54,334 bases of DNA from Planctomycetota bacterium (GTDB taxonomy: Bacteria; Planctomycetota; Planctomycetia; Gemmatales; Gemmataceae), in the NCBI GenBank assembly GCA_016873095.1, contig VGYC01000024.1, forward strand, positions 1 to 54,334, in the 5' to 3' direction. Both the position numbers and the translations under genes were made by a program. The notes below the pieces were generated by a model that saw only the letters and a list, made by a program, of their open reading frames with translations, was not told where the DNA came from and did not search any database. Shown piece after piece: positions 1 through 8,253 of this stretch. Each line of letters begins with the position of its first letter. Within the stretch, counting starts at the first letter, position 1.

Positions 1-128
1 TCGGGACCATCACCGCCATGCGGTAAAACGGGCCTGCTTCGGCAGACCCATCATAGGCTCGACCGGAGCCTTTTATATTGACCTGCATCGGGGCACGCCT
101 CGTCGGTCTGAGGCGAAGCCTCGCTAGC
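1..128. repeat. 128-bp terminal inverted repeat, left copy
   Basis: Bases 1-128 are the exact reverse complement of 54207-54334. The match stops at the palindrome GCTAGC (123-128); the next base on each side does not fit. The segment contains an inner palindrome around GAGGCTTCGCCTC (on the complementary strand). No complete gene is seen in it. Because both matches begin exactly at the window ends, the simplest reading is that the assembly broke inside a multi-copy element and both contig ends carry the same element edge. A real long inverted repeat is the alternative. Confidence 0.95.
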
Positions 129-325
129 CTTTAACTTACTGGGCCACGGAATGTCGGGAAGGAGATCTGATACAAGTGTTCGGCGCGTGCTCGTGACGGC
201 GATCAAAAAACCAGGCTGCCGTGCTTTTGGCGGCATGTTGCGTAAAAAGGACTGCATGACGTTCCTTTCCGTCCTGTGAATGTAGTTTCACTTGCGAGTT
301 TCTTGATTCCGGCTGCGTCGCCTTG
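129..325. other. intergenic region upstream of the first kinase gene
   Basis: No gene with plausible codon use or a ribosome binding site is seen here on either strand. I see no convincing promoter pair and no terminator. It is presumably the 5' region of the kinase gene plus whatever the left repeat interrupted. Unlike the right end, I could not recognise a gene fragment next to this repeat copy. Confidence 0.5.
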
Positions 326-1879
326 ATGTTGGGGTCGCCTGCGCCGAGGTCTTTCGTGATATCGCTTGAGCTACAATGTCCGGAATGCCGCACGCCCTTT
401 CAACAGACTCTCTCGGCGTCGGAAGAGAAGGTGTTTTGTCCGTCGTGCCATGCTGAAGTCCAGGCGGTGACTACGGATCACAATGAGCCCATCCTGGTAT
501 TGGATGAAAAGTCCCCGTTGCCCGCGGCATGTGTTCGCCTGAGGAAAAAAAGAGTCCAGACCGCGCGGGATGGAGGGCGGCCGTGCGCCCTGAGCCTCGA
601 CCTGCCGGATTTTCGCATTATTCGTAAGCTCGGCGCGGGGGGCATGGGGACGGTATATCTGGCCCGGCAAATCAGCAAGGACCGGTTGGTAGCATTGAAG
701 GTGCTTTCCGAGTCGCTGGCACGCAAGCAGAATCTCGTCGCGCGCTTCCATCGCGAGGAAACGGTGCTGGCCAGTCTGGACCATCCAGGCATTGTTCGCT
801 TCTTCGGGGCGGGAAAAAGCGACGACGTACCGTTCTTCGCCATGGAGTACATCGACGGCTATAGCGCCGCCATGCTGCTCGCCCGTCTTGGTCGCTTTCG
901 CGTCGGCGACGCTCTGTTCATCGTTCTACGCTGCGCCGCTGCCCTGCAATTCGCTCATGAACGCCGGATCATTCATCGCGACGTCAAGCCGGAAAACATC
1001 ATGATTACCCGGCTGGGGCACGTGAAGCTGACCGACATGGGGTTGGCGAAATCGCTGCCGGAGGACCTGTCGCTGACAGACTCGGGGACATCCATTGGCA
1101 CGCCCAGGTACATGGCGCCGGAACAGATTCGCAACGCCAAGAAAGCGGACCAGCGCTCCGATATCTATGCTCTGGGCGGCGTGCTGTATCACTTCCTTAC
1201 CGGGCAGGCCCCGTTCCAGGGGACGTGCACGATGGACCTGCTGCTGGCCAAGGAACGTGGCATGTTTAGCTCGGCACGTCAGCAGAATTCGGAAGTGCCT
1301 CCGCGACTCGACCTGGTGCTGGACAAGATGCTGGCGAAGGACCCTCGCTATCGCTACCAGACCTGCGAGTTGCTGATTGAAGATCTCGACCGACTCGGTC
1401 TCGCCAACGAGAATCTCAAGCTCAATCCGTTGCACGTGGCGGCTGCCGTCAGCGCAGAGGCTGCATTCGACCGCGTCGAGATTCTCATGATTCACGACAA
1501 CATCAAGGACATCCTGCTGGTCGAACAGGCGCTTGCGGACAACGAGATGCGCAACAGCTTGACGGTGGTTCCCGGCGGCGTCGAAGCTCTGGAGCTATTG
1601 CAACGTGAAAATGAGCCATTGCCAAATCTGATCATCCTGGGACGCGATGTCCACGCGCCTGGGAGTCTGGATGTCTTGCGTGCGATCAACGATTGTCCGA
1701 AGCTACGCGCGATCCCGCTGATTATTTTCACGGCCGTCGCGGACACGGCTGCTTTTCTCAGCGAGCACGGTTTGCAAACCCGGTTAACCGTCACCAAGCC
1801 GGAGGATCTCGCTCACTTCGAGCAAATCGTGCAATCGGTGCAGGGGTTTTGCCTGACGGTCGCGGAGCGGCTTGATTAG
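326..1879 (+). CDS. Ser/Thr protein kinase fused to a degenerate receiver domain
   Basis: This is a predicted cytoplasmic signalling kinase. Counting from the ATG at 326, a zinc ribbon lies at the N-terminus (CPEC and CPSC, about residues 18-41). A Pkn-type kinase domain follows (about 96-356) with the glycine loop GAGGMG, an ATP-binding lysine in ALKVL, HRDVKPEN, DMG in place of DFG, and APE. Residues ~383-505 look like a two-component receiver: the conserved Thr (IIFTA) and Lys (TKPED) are present, but the phospho-acceptor Asp position reads ILGRD, a glycine. The receiver is therefore probably not phosphorylated and may serve as a docking module. No transmembrane segment is seen. A GTG at 356, six bases after GAGGT, is a good alternative start and would put the zinc ribbon at the very N-terminus. 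The substrate is unknown. Confidence 0.9.
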   Translation: MLGSPAPRSFVISLELQCPECRTPFQQTLSASEEKVFCPSCHAEVQAVTTDHNEPILVLDEKSPLPAACVRLRKKRVQTARDGGRPCALSLDLPDFRIIRKLGAGGMGTVYLARQISKDRLVALKVLSESLARKQNLVARFHREETVLASLDHPGIVRFFGAGKSDDVPFFAMEYIDGYSAAMLLARLGRFRVGDALFIVLRCAAALQFAHERRIIHRDVKPENIMITRLGHVKLTDMGLAKSLPEDLSLTDSGTSIGTPRYMAPEQIRNAKKADQRSDIYALGGVLYHFLTGQAPFQGTCTMDLLLAKERGMFSSARQQNSEVPPRLDLVLDKMLAKDPRYRYQTCELLIEDLDRLGLANENLKLNPLHVAAAVSAEAAFDRVEILMIHDNIKDILLVEQALADNEMRNSLTVVPGGVEALELLQRENEPLPNLIILGRDVHAPGSLDVLRAINDCPKLRAIPLIIFTAVADTAAFLSEHGLQTRLTVTKPEDLAHFEQIVQSVQGFCLTVAERLD

Positions 1880-1975
1880 CTCGTCATGCGCGGCAGGTTG
1901 CGCCAGAAGCGCGCGTTGCAGACGGTCCACCGCCTGCCATTGTAGCATCGAGTCGTTCCAGGAGCGTCCAGAAGC

Positions 1976-3088
1976 TCAGGCGGCGTCCTGCTGCGGCCTG
2001 TCGGCGAACAGCGGGCCGATGGGAGTTGGAAGCTGGCTCGGACCGACGGGGCCGACGGCGTCGCCGTTCCAGGCATGACTGCGGACACATTCGAGGATGC
2101 GCTGGGCTACGCGCAAGGCAGCGCAAGCGTCCGCGCCGTTGACGCGCGGGCGGCTTCCCGTCCGCACGCACTGGATGAAGTGCCTTAACTCACAGGTCAA
2201 CTGATCCTGGCCATGACCGTCGATCTGCACGCGTTCAAAGTGCTTCGTGAACAGGTCATCGCGCAGCGTTGCTCGGAGCGCGGGTTCGAGCTTGTTCGGA
2301 TCGAGTCCTTGCTGACGAATCAGGGCCGACGGCTGGACGAGCGTCAGGGTGCGCTTCTGATAGTCGAGGCGGGCATAACCTTCGGGCGCCCAGACGTGCA
2401 TCTTGCGGCACGGCGCGGCGCTGGCCCGGCTGGCGGTGACGTTGGCGACACAGCCGTTGGCGAAGTGCAGACGCGCGCTGGCCACGTCCTCATGCGGCCC
2501 GAACAGGCTCACTCCCAGCGCCTCGACTGACACGACCGGAGCGCCAACGAGCGTCAGCAGCAAGTCGAGGTCATGGATCATCAGATCGTGGACCACGCCG
2601 ATGTCGGTGGATCGTCCCGTGAAGGGCCCGAGGCGCTCGCAGGTGATGAACTTGGGCTGCAAGGGTCGCGAGACCAGGTCCTCGAATGCGGGGTTGAAGC
2701 GCTCGATATGGCCGACTTGCAGGGCGGCGCCGTGCCGCGCTGCCATTTCTGCGAGGGTCTCGGCCTCGTCGAGGGCAGCCGCCAGGGGCTTCTCGACCAG
2801 GAGCGGGATGCCGCGGCGCAGAAACTCGGCTGCAACCTGAAAGTGAAAGCGCGTCGGCACGACCACGGTGGCGGCATCGACCAGGTTCAGCAACGGCCAG
2901 TATTCGGTGAACGCCGGCACTCCCAGACGGCGCGCGACGGCTTGCACTTGCTCGGCATTCACGTCGGCCACGCCTACCAGCTCGACGTCGGGCAGGCTCG
3001 CCAAGATACGGGCATGCTCCTTGCCCAGGTGGCCCACGCCGATGACGGCCATCCGCAATCGATTTCCAGCTTGTATATCCATCTTCAT
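1976..3088 (-). CDS. Gfo/Idh/MocA family NAD(P)-dependent oxidoreductase
   Basis: The protein is a Gfo/Idh/MocA dehydrogenase of about 370 residues. An N-terminal Rossmann fold carries VIGVGHLGKEH. The family signature EKPLA follows near residue 110, and HDLMIHDLD marks the start of the C-terminal substrate domain. These enzymes oxidise or reduce sugar-type substrates with NAD(P). It lies directly downstream of lpxC on the same strand, with stop and upstream frame almost touching. A role in lipid A sugar chemistry, such as the UDP-GlcNAc 3-dehydrogenase GnnA, is therefore attractive, but this rests only on context. I chose the ATG at 3088 (MKMDIQ); the frame is open back to a TTG at 3166 that overlaps the lpxC stop, but those 26 residues do not look conserved. 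The C-terminal ~25 residues are Pro-rich and probably not part of the fold. Confidence 0.85.
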   Translation of the reverse strand: MKMDIQAGNRLRMAVIGVGHLGKEHARILASLPDVELVGVADVNAEQVQAVARRLGVPAFTEYWPLLNLVDAATVVVPTRFHFQVAAEFLRRGIPLLVEKPLAAALDEAETLAEMAARHGAALQVGHIERFNPAFEDLVSRPLQPKFITCERLGPFTGRSTDIGVVHDLMIHDLDLLLTLVGAPVVSVEALGVSLFGPHEDVASARLHFANGCVANVTASRASAAPCRKMHVWAPEGYARLDYQKRTLTLVQPSALIRQQGLDPNKLEPALRATLRDDLFTKHFERVQIDGHGQDQLTCELRHFIQCVRTGSRPRVNGADACAALRVAQRILECVRSHAWNGDAVGPVGPSQLPTPIGPLFADRPQQDAA

Positions 3089-3162
3089 CTCGTGCCGTGG
3101 ACGAATCAATTGCTTGCGGTTTGCCGGCTCGCGTGCGGGCCAATGCCAGAGAATACAAGCGG

Positions 3163-4038
3163 TCAAGCCGCGACCGGTTGGCGCATGGACAATTGCCTGG
3201 CCAGCGCCCGCACCAGTTCGACATTGAGCGGATGGCCGGAGCGATAGGCGACCACGTGACCCTGCAGGTCATGGCCAAAAAGCGACAGGTCGCCGACCAG
3301 GTCTAGCACTTTGTGGCGGGCCGGCTCGTTGCCGTAGCGCAGCTCGTTGTGCAGCAAGCCTCGGTCGCCGAACACCAGCAAATCGCTGATCTTCGTGCGG
3401 GCGCCCAGTCCCTGTCGCCTGAACGCTTCGGCCTCAGCTTCCAGGAGAAAAGTCCGTGTGGCAGCAAGTTCGTTGACGAAGCTCTCCGGAGTCACGGTCT
3501 GTGTATGCCGTTGCCGATGGATGGAAGCCAGGGGACCGTAGTCGAGCAGGTAACTGATGCGCAGCTCCGCCCGCGGCGAAGGATGCAGCGCGAGCGTGGC
3601 GCCCTCGTGCGCCACCAGTACGCTTGATGTCGGCATGTAGACCGCCTTGCGGCCGGCTTGCAAGCGCGTGCCCGTTGCGCGGAGAACATCAACAAAACCC
3701 TGCGCGGAGCCGTCCAGCCCAGGAGGTTCCGGTGCGTTGACTTCGATGAGGCAGTTATCAATGTGCAGGCCGGCGAGCGCGGCCAGTACATGCTCCACCA
3801 GGCCGATGGCATGCGGCGCGTGGCCCAGCGTCGTGCGGCGTCGCGTGCCCGTGACGTGCTCCACGCGCGCCGGAATCCTCACCGGGGCCGGCAAGTCGGT
3901 ACGTATGAACGCGACGCCCGCGTCCACGGGGGCCGGCAAGAAACGCAAGCGGACGTCAGCCCCCGTCAGGAAGCCGACGCCCATGATTTCAGCCGGTCCA
4001 GCCACGGTCTGCTGAGCCCGGTAAGTGACTTTCTTCAC
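3163..4038 (-). CDS. lpxC: UDP-3-O-acyl-N-acetylglucosamine deacetylase
   Basis: LpxC is the zinc enzyme that commits UDP-3-O-acyl-GlcNAc to lipid A synthesis in the cytoplasm. The 291-residue length is close to the usual ~300. Visible motifs are VEHVLAAL (E82, H83), LDGSA (near residue 109), HKVLD (H242, D246) and GHPLN (H269). These match the zinc ligands and catalytic residues known from E. coli H79, H238, D242 and H265. The gene sits between an OmpH/Skp-type chaperone and a Gfo/Idh oxidoreductase on the same strand, which forms an outer-membrane biogenesis operon. Its presence supports a lipid A-bearing outer membrane in this organism. Confidence 0.95.
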   Translation of the reverse strand: MKKVTYRAQQTVAGPAEIMGVGFLTGADVRLRFLPAPVDAGVAFIRTDLPAPVRIPARVEHVTGTRRRTTLGHAPHAIGLVEHVLAALAGLHIDNCLIEVNAPEPPGLDGSAQGFVDVLRATGTRLQAGRKAVYMPTSSVLVAHEGATLALHPSPRAELRISYLLDYGPLASIHRQRHTQTVTPESFVNELAATRTFLLEAEAEAFRRQGLGARTKISDLLVFGDRGLLHNELRYGNEPARHKVLDLVGDLSLFGHDLQGHVVAYRSGHPLNVELVRALARQLSMRQPVAA

Positions 4039-4065
4039 TGTGCCATCCTTGGTGTTGATCCCCTC

Positions 4066-4092
4066 GCGGCTTCGCGCAGGGCGCGAAGCCGC
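4066..4092. other. perfect intergenic hairpin between ompH and lpxC
   Basis: GCGGCTTCGCGC pairs perfectly with GCGCGAAGCCGC over 12 bp around a 3-nt loop. On the minus-strand transcript it falls between the ompH-like stop and the lpxC start. No T-run follows, so it is unlikely to be a full terminator. It may stabilise or process the operon mRNA, or reduce read-through into lpxC. Confidence 0.6.
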
Positions 4093-4104
4093 AAGCGGGT
4101 GAAG

Positions 4105-4752
4105 CTATTGTTTCTGGTAGCCGGCCTGCACCAATGTGCGATTGAGCGAATCGGCAACCGCCATCGAAATGTCCAGGCCGTCAGCCATGTACATGGGTAC
4201 GATGGCGCCGCCCATCTCCATGCCTTGCACCTTGCGCGAAATGTTGGCGAAGTTCAGCGGATCCGCGCCGCTCTTCTGGTTCTCGCCGTAGGCCAGCACG
4301 ATGTGGAAGCCCTGTTGCTGCGCGTGCCGCTTGACGGCTTCGTTGACTTCCTTGTAGAGCTGGACGACCTGCTCCTCGTTCTTCTTGCCGACGAGTCGCT
4401 GGGCCTCGCGGCCAAGGTCTTCCAGGTCGCGCTTGTTCTTGAGAATGCCCTGCTCGTACTGCTCGCGCTTGGTGGGATCGCCGTAAACCTTGGGGTCATT
4501 CTGCAGGTCTTGCTGCCACTTCATGATCTCCGCCTTGAGGCGCTCGCCCTTGTCCTTGATGGGCTTCAGGAGCGCTTCCATCTCCTGCTTGTAGGTCGAG
4601 GCCTTGGTGTAGTTCTGGAAGACAGTGACGATGTTGACGAACGCCACGCGTGTCTGCGCGGGCGGCGTGGCCGGCGTTTGCGCCAGCAATTGTCCCAGGT
4701 AAGCGGCGGTCAGGACAGCCAGTCCCCCCGCCATGATCACGATCTTTTTCAT
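4105..4752 (-). CDS. OmpH/Skp family periplasmic chaperone
   Basis: This 215-residue protein has a signal peptide (MKKIVIMAGGLAVLTAAYLG, cut near residue 25). A Skp-like core follows: a short strand (VAFVNIVTVFQNY) and then long charged helices (about 50-150), as expected for the tentacle coiled coil. Skp-type proteins hold unfolded outer-membrane proteins in the periplasm. The gene is first in a minus-strand cluster with lpxC and a Gfo/Idh oxidoreductase, similar to the skp-lpx linkage in other Gram-negative bacteria. A GGAGGCC stretch lies a few bases before the ATG at 4752. The C-terminal 40 residues (from about GMEMGG) extend beyond a standard Skp and may be lineage-specific. Confidence 0.88.
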   Translation of the reverse strand: MKKIVIMAGGLAVLTAAYLGQLLAQTPATPPAQTRVAFVNIVTVFQNYTKASTYKQEMEALLKPIKDKGERLKAEIMKWQQDLQNDPKVYGDPTKREQYEQGILKNKRDLEDLGREAQRLVGKKNEEQVVQLYKEVNEAVKRHAQQQGFHIVLAYGENQKSGADPLNFANISRKVQGMEMGGAIVPMYMADGLDISMAVADSLNRTLVQAGYQKQ

Positions 4753-5087
4753 CTCTCTGGCCTCCTTCTATGTTCCAGCCCTCTGCACCCTACGTTCCGG
4801 TTAGGGGCGGTGGTTTCTACCCAACGACCAGAGGCAGGTCAAGGTGAACGGCGCGCGTCCGATCGCACCGCCTCCCCTTCCCAGACTGCCGAAGTTGGAC
4901 GCTTTCCTGCGGGGCATCGAGATGCTGTTTATCCACCCCTTGGTTTTGCGATTGACAGTGCAAGCTGGGGTGCTTGGTAAAGATGGGAAGCAATCGCTCT
5001 TGCCAGCCCGAACAGCGCTCTTTTACGATTTCCGCGCACCTGCTATCATCCGTCTCCGATCAATCTCTACACTCTTTCGAGAGCGAC
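4753..5087. other. intergenic region between divergent ompH-like and lipoprotein genes
   Basis: No gene is supported in these 335 bases. The right part holds a sigma70-like promoter for the lipoprotein (separate entry). A second -35-like TTGACA at 4952-4957 lacks a good partner at the right distance. The promoter for the minus-strand ompH-lpxC operon should lie in the left part but is not obvious. Confidence 0.5.
5022..5049 (+). promoter_or_regulatory. candidate sigma70-type promoter for the lipoprotein gene
   Basis: TTTACG (5022-5027) and TATCAT (5044-5049) are separated by 16 bases, about 40 bases before the ATG at 5088. The -10 matches consensus at five of six positions. The call rests on sequence alone. 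Confidence 0.4.
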
Positions 5088-5540
5088 ATGGGGTCCGCCT
5101 TCATCATCGGGCGCTGCCCGCTGTTCTTGACGATGCTGGCCGCGGTCGTGCTGGTCCTCGGGCTCGCCGGCTGCAAGGGTAAGTCGGACAAGTACATGCC
5201 GGTAACCGGCAAGGTGACGTACCGTGGCTTTCCCCTTCAGCAGGGGACGATTGTCTTCACGCCGAACACGGCGCTGGGCACGCAGGGGGAGCTTGCGATC
5301 GGCGAGATCGGCCGCGACGGCACTTTTAGCCTGCGTACCGGCAATGCCTACGGGGCCGCGGCGGGCCATTATCGGGTAACGGTCGCTGCTGTTAGCGCCG
5401 ACGGAGCTTCGATCCCCGGGCAAGCCTTCCGCACGCCGGTCTCGCTGCTGCCGGAGAAGTACAGCGATCCGGAACTTTCCGGCCTGGAATGCCAGGTAAT
5501 GGACGACAAGGCAAACAGCTTCGGGTTCGAGTTGCGATGA
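5088..5540 (+). CDS. small secreted lipoprotein, transthyretin/carboxypeptidase-regulatory-like
   Basis: The 150-residue product has a lipoprotein signal peptide with lipobox LAGC (Cys29). A short beta-rich domain follows that begins PVTGKVTYRGFPLQQG and includes GTIVFTP and a GHYRVTV strand. This pattern is typical of the many small planctomycete lipoproteins with a carboxypeptidase-regulatory or transthyretin-like fold. Their function is not known; they are assumed to sit at a membrane surface. The ATG at 5088 gives a clean signal peptide, whereas the frame upstream of it does not. It stands alone between divergent ompH and the downstream methyltransferase. Confidence 0.8.
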   Translation: MGSAFIIGRCPLFLTMLAAVVLVLGLAGCKGKSDKYMPVTGKVTYRGFPLQQGTIVFTPNTALGTQGELAIGEIGRDGTFSLRTGNAYGAAAGHYRVTVAAVSADGASIPGQAFRTPVSLLPEKYSDPELSGLECQVMDDKANSFGFELR

Positions 5541-5739
5541 CTGTGACAAGACTGATAATAGAACTGGTCGGCCAAACGAACCACCCCCATGTGGCCGGAA
5601 ACTCTGATTCGCAATCTATGCTGGCAACAGAACTTGCGACGATGCGTCGAGTGGTCGGCCAAGTTGCGCGAGAGTCACCACCCACGCTCGAGGCACTGAA
5701 TTCCGGGCTTTGACAGCCTCTTACTTCGGGGATTCACGG

Positions 5740-6489
5740 ATGAATCGCATTCTTCACGGCGTTGCCCGGGCCATCGCGGAGGCGTTCCCGTTGCCGGAGC
5801 CGATCGTCGAGATTGGCGCTTACCAGGTGGACGGGCAGCGCGGCATCGCCGACCTGCGTGGACTGTTTCCTGGCAAGATGTACCAGGGCATCGATCTCCG
5901 GCCGGGGCCGGGGGTCGATCGCGTTGCCGACATCGAGTCGCTGCCCTATCCGAACGGCTCCGTCGGCACCATCATCGCCATGAACACGCTGGAGCATGTG
6001 CAGCGCTACTGGCGCGGACTGGCCGAGATCAATCGTGTGCTGAGTCCCGACGGCGTCGTGCTCATCTCCTGCCCGTTCTACTTCAAGATTCACAACTACC
6101 CGGGCGACTTCTGGCGCTTCACGCCCAAGGCACTGGACCTGCTGCTCGAAGACTATCCGACACGCATCGTCGGCTGGCACGGCCCGCGCAATCGTCCGGC
6201 CAACGTCTGGGCGCTGGCCTGCGGCCACGAGAGCACGCTGGTCACGCCGGAGTCGTTTGCCCGCTACCGCGAGTTGCTGGCGATTCACGCAGTAGAACCG
6301 CTGAGTCGCTGGCGAAAGTGGCGCTATCAGCTGGCCAGTCAAATCTTTGGCCGGCGACCCTTCCAGCCTTTCCTCGAGCACAATCGCTGGGAAACGACAT
6401 GGACCACGCAAAACCAGACCGCCGAGCTTCAGCACGAGAACCCGACGTCTCGGTCTGCATCGCCAACTGGAACTGCCGAGAGCTACTGA
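5740..6489 (+). CDS. class I SAM-dependent methyltransferase
   Basis: A Methyltransf_11-type protein of about 249 residues. Motif I reads IVEIGAYQVDGQ, followed by the acidic strand YQGIDLR. An ESLPYPNGSVGTI segment precedes NTLEHV, and there is a post-motif LSPDGVVLISCP. A substrate of sugar or glycolipid type is suggested by its neighbour, a GT2 glycosyltransferase whose start lies inside this gene: the two overlap by 91 bp. The C-terminal ~30 residues within the overlap are Thr/Ser/Gln-rich and probably unstructured. The ATG at 5740 has GGGGATT upstream and is preferred over a TTG at 5710. Confidence 0.82.
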   Translation: MNRILHGVARAIAEAFPLPEPIVEIGAYQVDGQRGIADLRGLFPGKMYQGIDLRPGPGVDRVADIESLPYPNGSVGTIIAMNTLEHVQRYWRGLAEINRVLSPDGVVLISCPFYFKIHNYPGDFWRFTPKALDLLLEDYPTRIVGWHGPRNRPANVWALACGHESTLVTPESFARYRELLAIHAVEPLSRWRKWRYQLASQIFGRRPFQPFLEHNRWETTWTTQNQTAELQHENPTSRSASPTGTAESY

Positions 6490-7391
6490 GGGGCTGCCTG
6501 CAATCGCTCAGCGATGAGGCCCAGGGCATGCGCCTCGAGACCATCGTCGTGGACAACGCGTCCGCCGATGGCGCCGCCGACATGGTCGATCGCGAATTTC
6601 CCGGAGTCCGCCTGGTGCGAAATCGCGAGAATCGCGGCTTCGCTCGGGCCAACAACCAGGCCGCTGCCCAGGCTCAGGGCCGGCATCTTTTCTTTCTCAA
6701 CAACGATACGCGTCTGCCTCCTGGGGCCTTGAGCCGGCTCGTCGATTATCTTGAAACGCATCCGGAAGTCGGCATTGTTGGCCCACGGCTGCGCGACGGT
6801 GACGGCCACGTGCAGATTTCCTATCGCCCGCGGCCGTCGCTCGGTGCGCTTTTGCATCGTACGTGCCTGTTTCGCTGGACAGGGCTGTTTCGCAAGTCCT
6901 ACCAGCGCTATCGCCGCTGGCACTTCGATGCCGAGCGCGTGCAGCCGGTGGAAGTGTTGATGGGGGCGGCGATGCTGGTCCGCCGCGACCGCTTTCGACA
7001 GCTGGGCGGCTGGGATGAGGATTTCCGTTTCGGCGGCGAGGACCTGGAACTCTGCTATCGCGTCAACCAGCAGGCGCCGGTGGTCTATTATCCCGAGGTC
7101 GAGATCACGCACTTCGGCCGCGCCAGTACCCGGCAGAATCCACTCGCCACCACGCACATCGCCGCCGGTCTGGTGCAGTATCTCCGCAAGACCGGCTGCT
7201 CGCGCACGGGCATTCTCTGCTTCAAGCTTGCCGTCACCCTCGACGCGCCGCTGCAACTCGTCGGCAAGTACGTGCAGTACACCTGGCGTCGCCTGCTCGG
7301 CAAGCGCAACAAGGCGGAGCAGAGCCGCGTCGTGGCCCAAGGTCTGGCACGCTTCCTCACGCGCGGACTGATTTCCTTCTGGAAGGCATAG
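6399..7391 (+). CDS. family 2 glycosyltransferase
   Basis: A GT-A fold transferase of about 330 residues, similar to rhamnosyl and other GT2 enzymes. It has VSVCIANWNC at the N-terminus and VVDNAS for nucleotide binding. FFLNNDT holds the DXD-like site, and GGEDLELCYR (EDxE-type) contains the acidic catalytic base. The C-terminal part is basic with a hydrophobic stretch and may associate with the membrane. It starts inside the upstream methyltransferase gene, which implies co-transcription and translational coupling. The pair probably decorates a surface glycan or lipid. The frame is open back to 6318, but the ATG at 6399 gives the expected GT2 N-terminus. Confidence 0.88.
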   Translation: MDHAKPDRRASAREPDVSVCIANWNCRELLRGCLQSLSDEAQGMRLETIVVDNASADGAADMVDREFPGVRLVRNRENRGFARANNQAAAQAQGRHLFFLNNDTRLPPGALSRLVDYLETHPEVGIVGPRLRDGDGHVQISYRPRPSLGALLHRTCLFRWTGLFRKSYQRYRRWHFDAERVQPVEVLMGAAMLVRRDRFRQLGGWDEDFRFGGEDLELCYRVNQQAPVVYYPEVEITHFGRASTRQNPLATTHIAAGLVQYLRKTGCSRTGILCFKLAVTLDAPLQLVGKYVQYTWRRLLGKRNKAEQSRVVAQGLARFLTRGLISFWKA

Positions 7392-7500
7392 GCGAGCGGC
7401 AAACCCTCATCGCAAATCATCGGCCACGAGATCGCTTCTTGAGCTCATTTTTTTGGCCGCGGGGGTGTGTATCGGTATCCGCCTTGGACATATGGTGCGC

Positions 7501-8253
7501 TCACTCGGCAGCACGAAACTGCTTCAATAACCGCGCCATGTCGTCGGGTAGCCCCATGGTCCAGCTGAGCCGTTTGCCAGTGCGTGGATGGCTGATGGCA
7601 AGGTGGGAAGCATGAAGGGCAGGGCGGTGAAAGCCGCTGGGGTCGGGGAGCGGCTTGCCATGCACGGGCCGGTCGTAGATGCGTTCGCCGCATAACGGCG
7701 TGCCGGTCTCGCCGAGGTGGATGCGGACCTGGTGAGTGCGGCCCGTCTCCAGGCGGCATTCGACGAGCGAATTATCGCCCAGGTCTTCGACGAGCCGAAC
7801 CTCTGTTACCGCATACTTGCCGCCGCCGCTGGTCGAGCTGCCTCGCCGGCCGTCGCCGCGGTCTTCGACCAGGTGCGATGCGATGCGCTCGGTCTTCCCC
7901 TTGCCGCGGACGAGGGCGAGGTAGCGGCGCTCGACAGCCGTGCCGCGAAACTGCCTGCCGAGCTGGCTTTCGGCCGCCGCCGTCAACGCCAGCACCAGCA
8001 GCCCGCTGGTTTCCTTGTCGAGTCGGTGCACGGCCCTTACCCGGATTTGGGGAGCGCCCTTGCCGGCGCGTTTCGACTTCAAGAGGGCCGGCAACACGTC
8101 CACGAGCGTCGCCGGCAGGAAGCGCTGAGCGCGTTTGCCGAACTCTGCGGCTTCGTGGCGATGCCGCACGGTAGTCAATCCAGCCGGCTTGTCCACCACG
8201 ACGATGTCATCGTCGCGATAGACGATCCGGATATCGTCATGCACTCTCTTCAT
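7501..8253 (-). CDS. RluA-family RNA pseudouridine synthase
   Basis: The 250-residue protein contains the RluA signature VHRLDKETSGLL with the catalytic Asp (D79). It also has the C-terminal RTHQVRIHL motif and the VVDKPAGL strand near the N-terminus. Such enzymes convert uridines to pseudouridine in rRNA or tRNA; the target cannot be told from sequence. No S4 domain is seen, so it is the short form. Its ATG overlaps the stop of the upstream EamA transporter by four bases (ATGA), so the two are translationally coupled. Confidence 0.9.
   Translation of the reverse strand: MKRVHDDIRIVYRDDDIVVVDKPAGLTTVRHRHEAAEFGKRAQRFLPATLVDVLPALLKSKRAGKGAPQIRVRAVHRLDKETSGLLVLALTAAAESQLGRQFRGTAVERRYLALVRGKGKTERIASHLVEDRGDGRRGSSTSGGGKYAVTEVRLVEDLGDNSLVECRLETGRTHQVRIHLGETGTPLCGERIYDRPVHGKPLPDPSGFHRPALHASHLAISHPRTGKRLSWTMGLPDDMARLLKQFRAAE

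Noticed and set aside
3089-3166. TTG start of the Gfo/Idh gene overlapping the lpxC stop
   Set aside because: The extension is unlike the family N-terminus; the ATG at 3088 fits the Rossmann start better.
3658-4980. 440-codon plus-strand frame opposite lpxC and ompH
   Set aside because: It is antisense to two clear genes, has no domain, signal or ribosome binding site, and long antisense frames are expected at this GC content.
4952-4984. TTGACA as the promoter of the lipoprotein gene
   Set aside because: No -10 box at 16-18 bp; the TTTACG/TATCAT pair closer to the gene is better.
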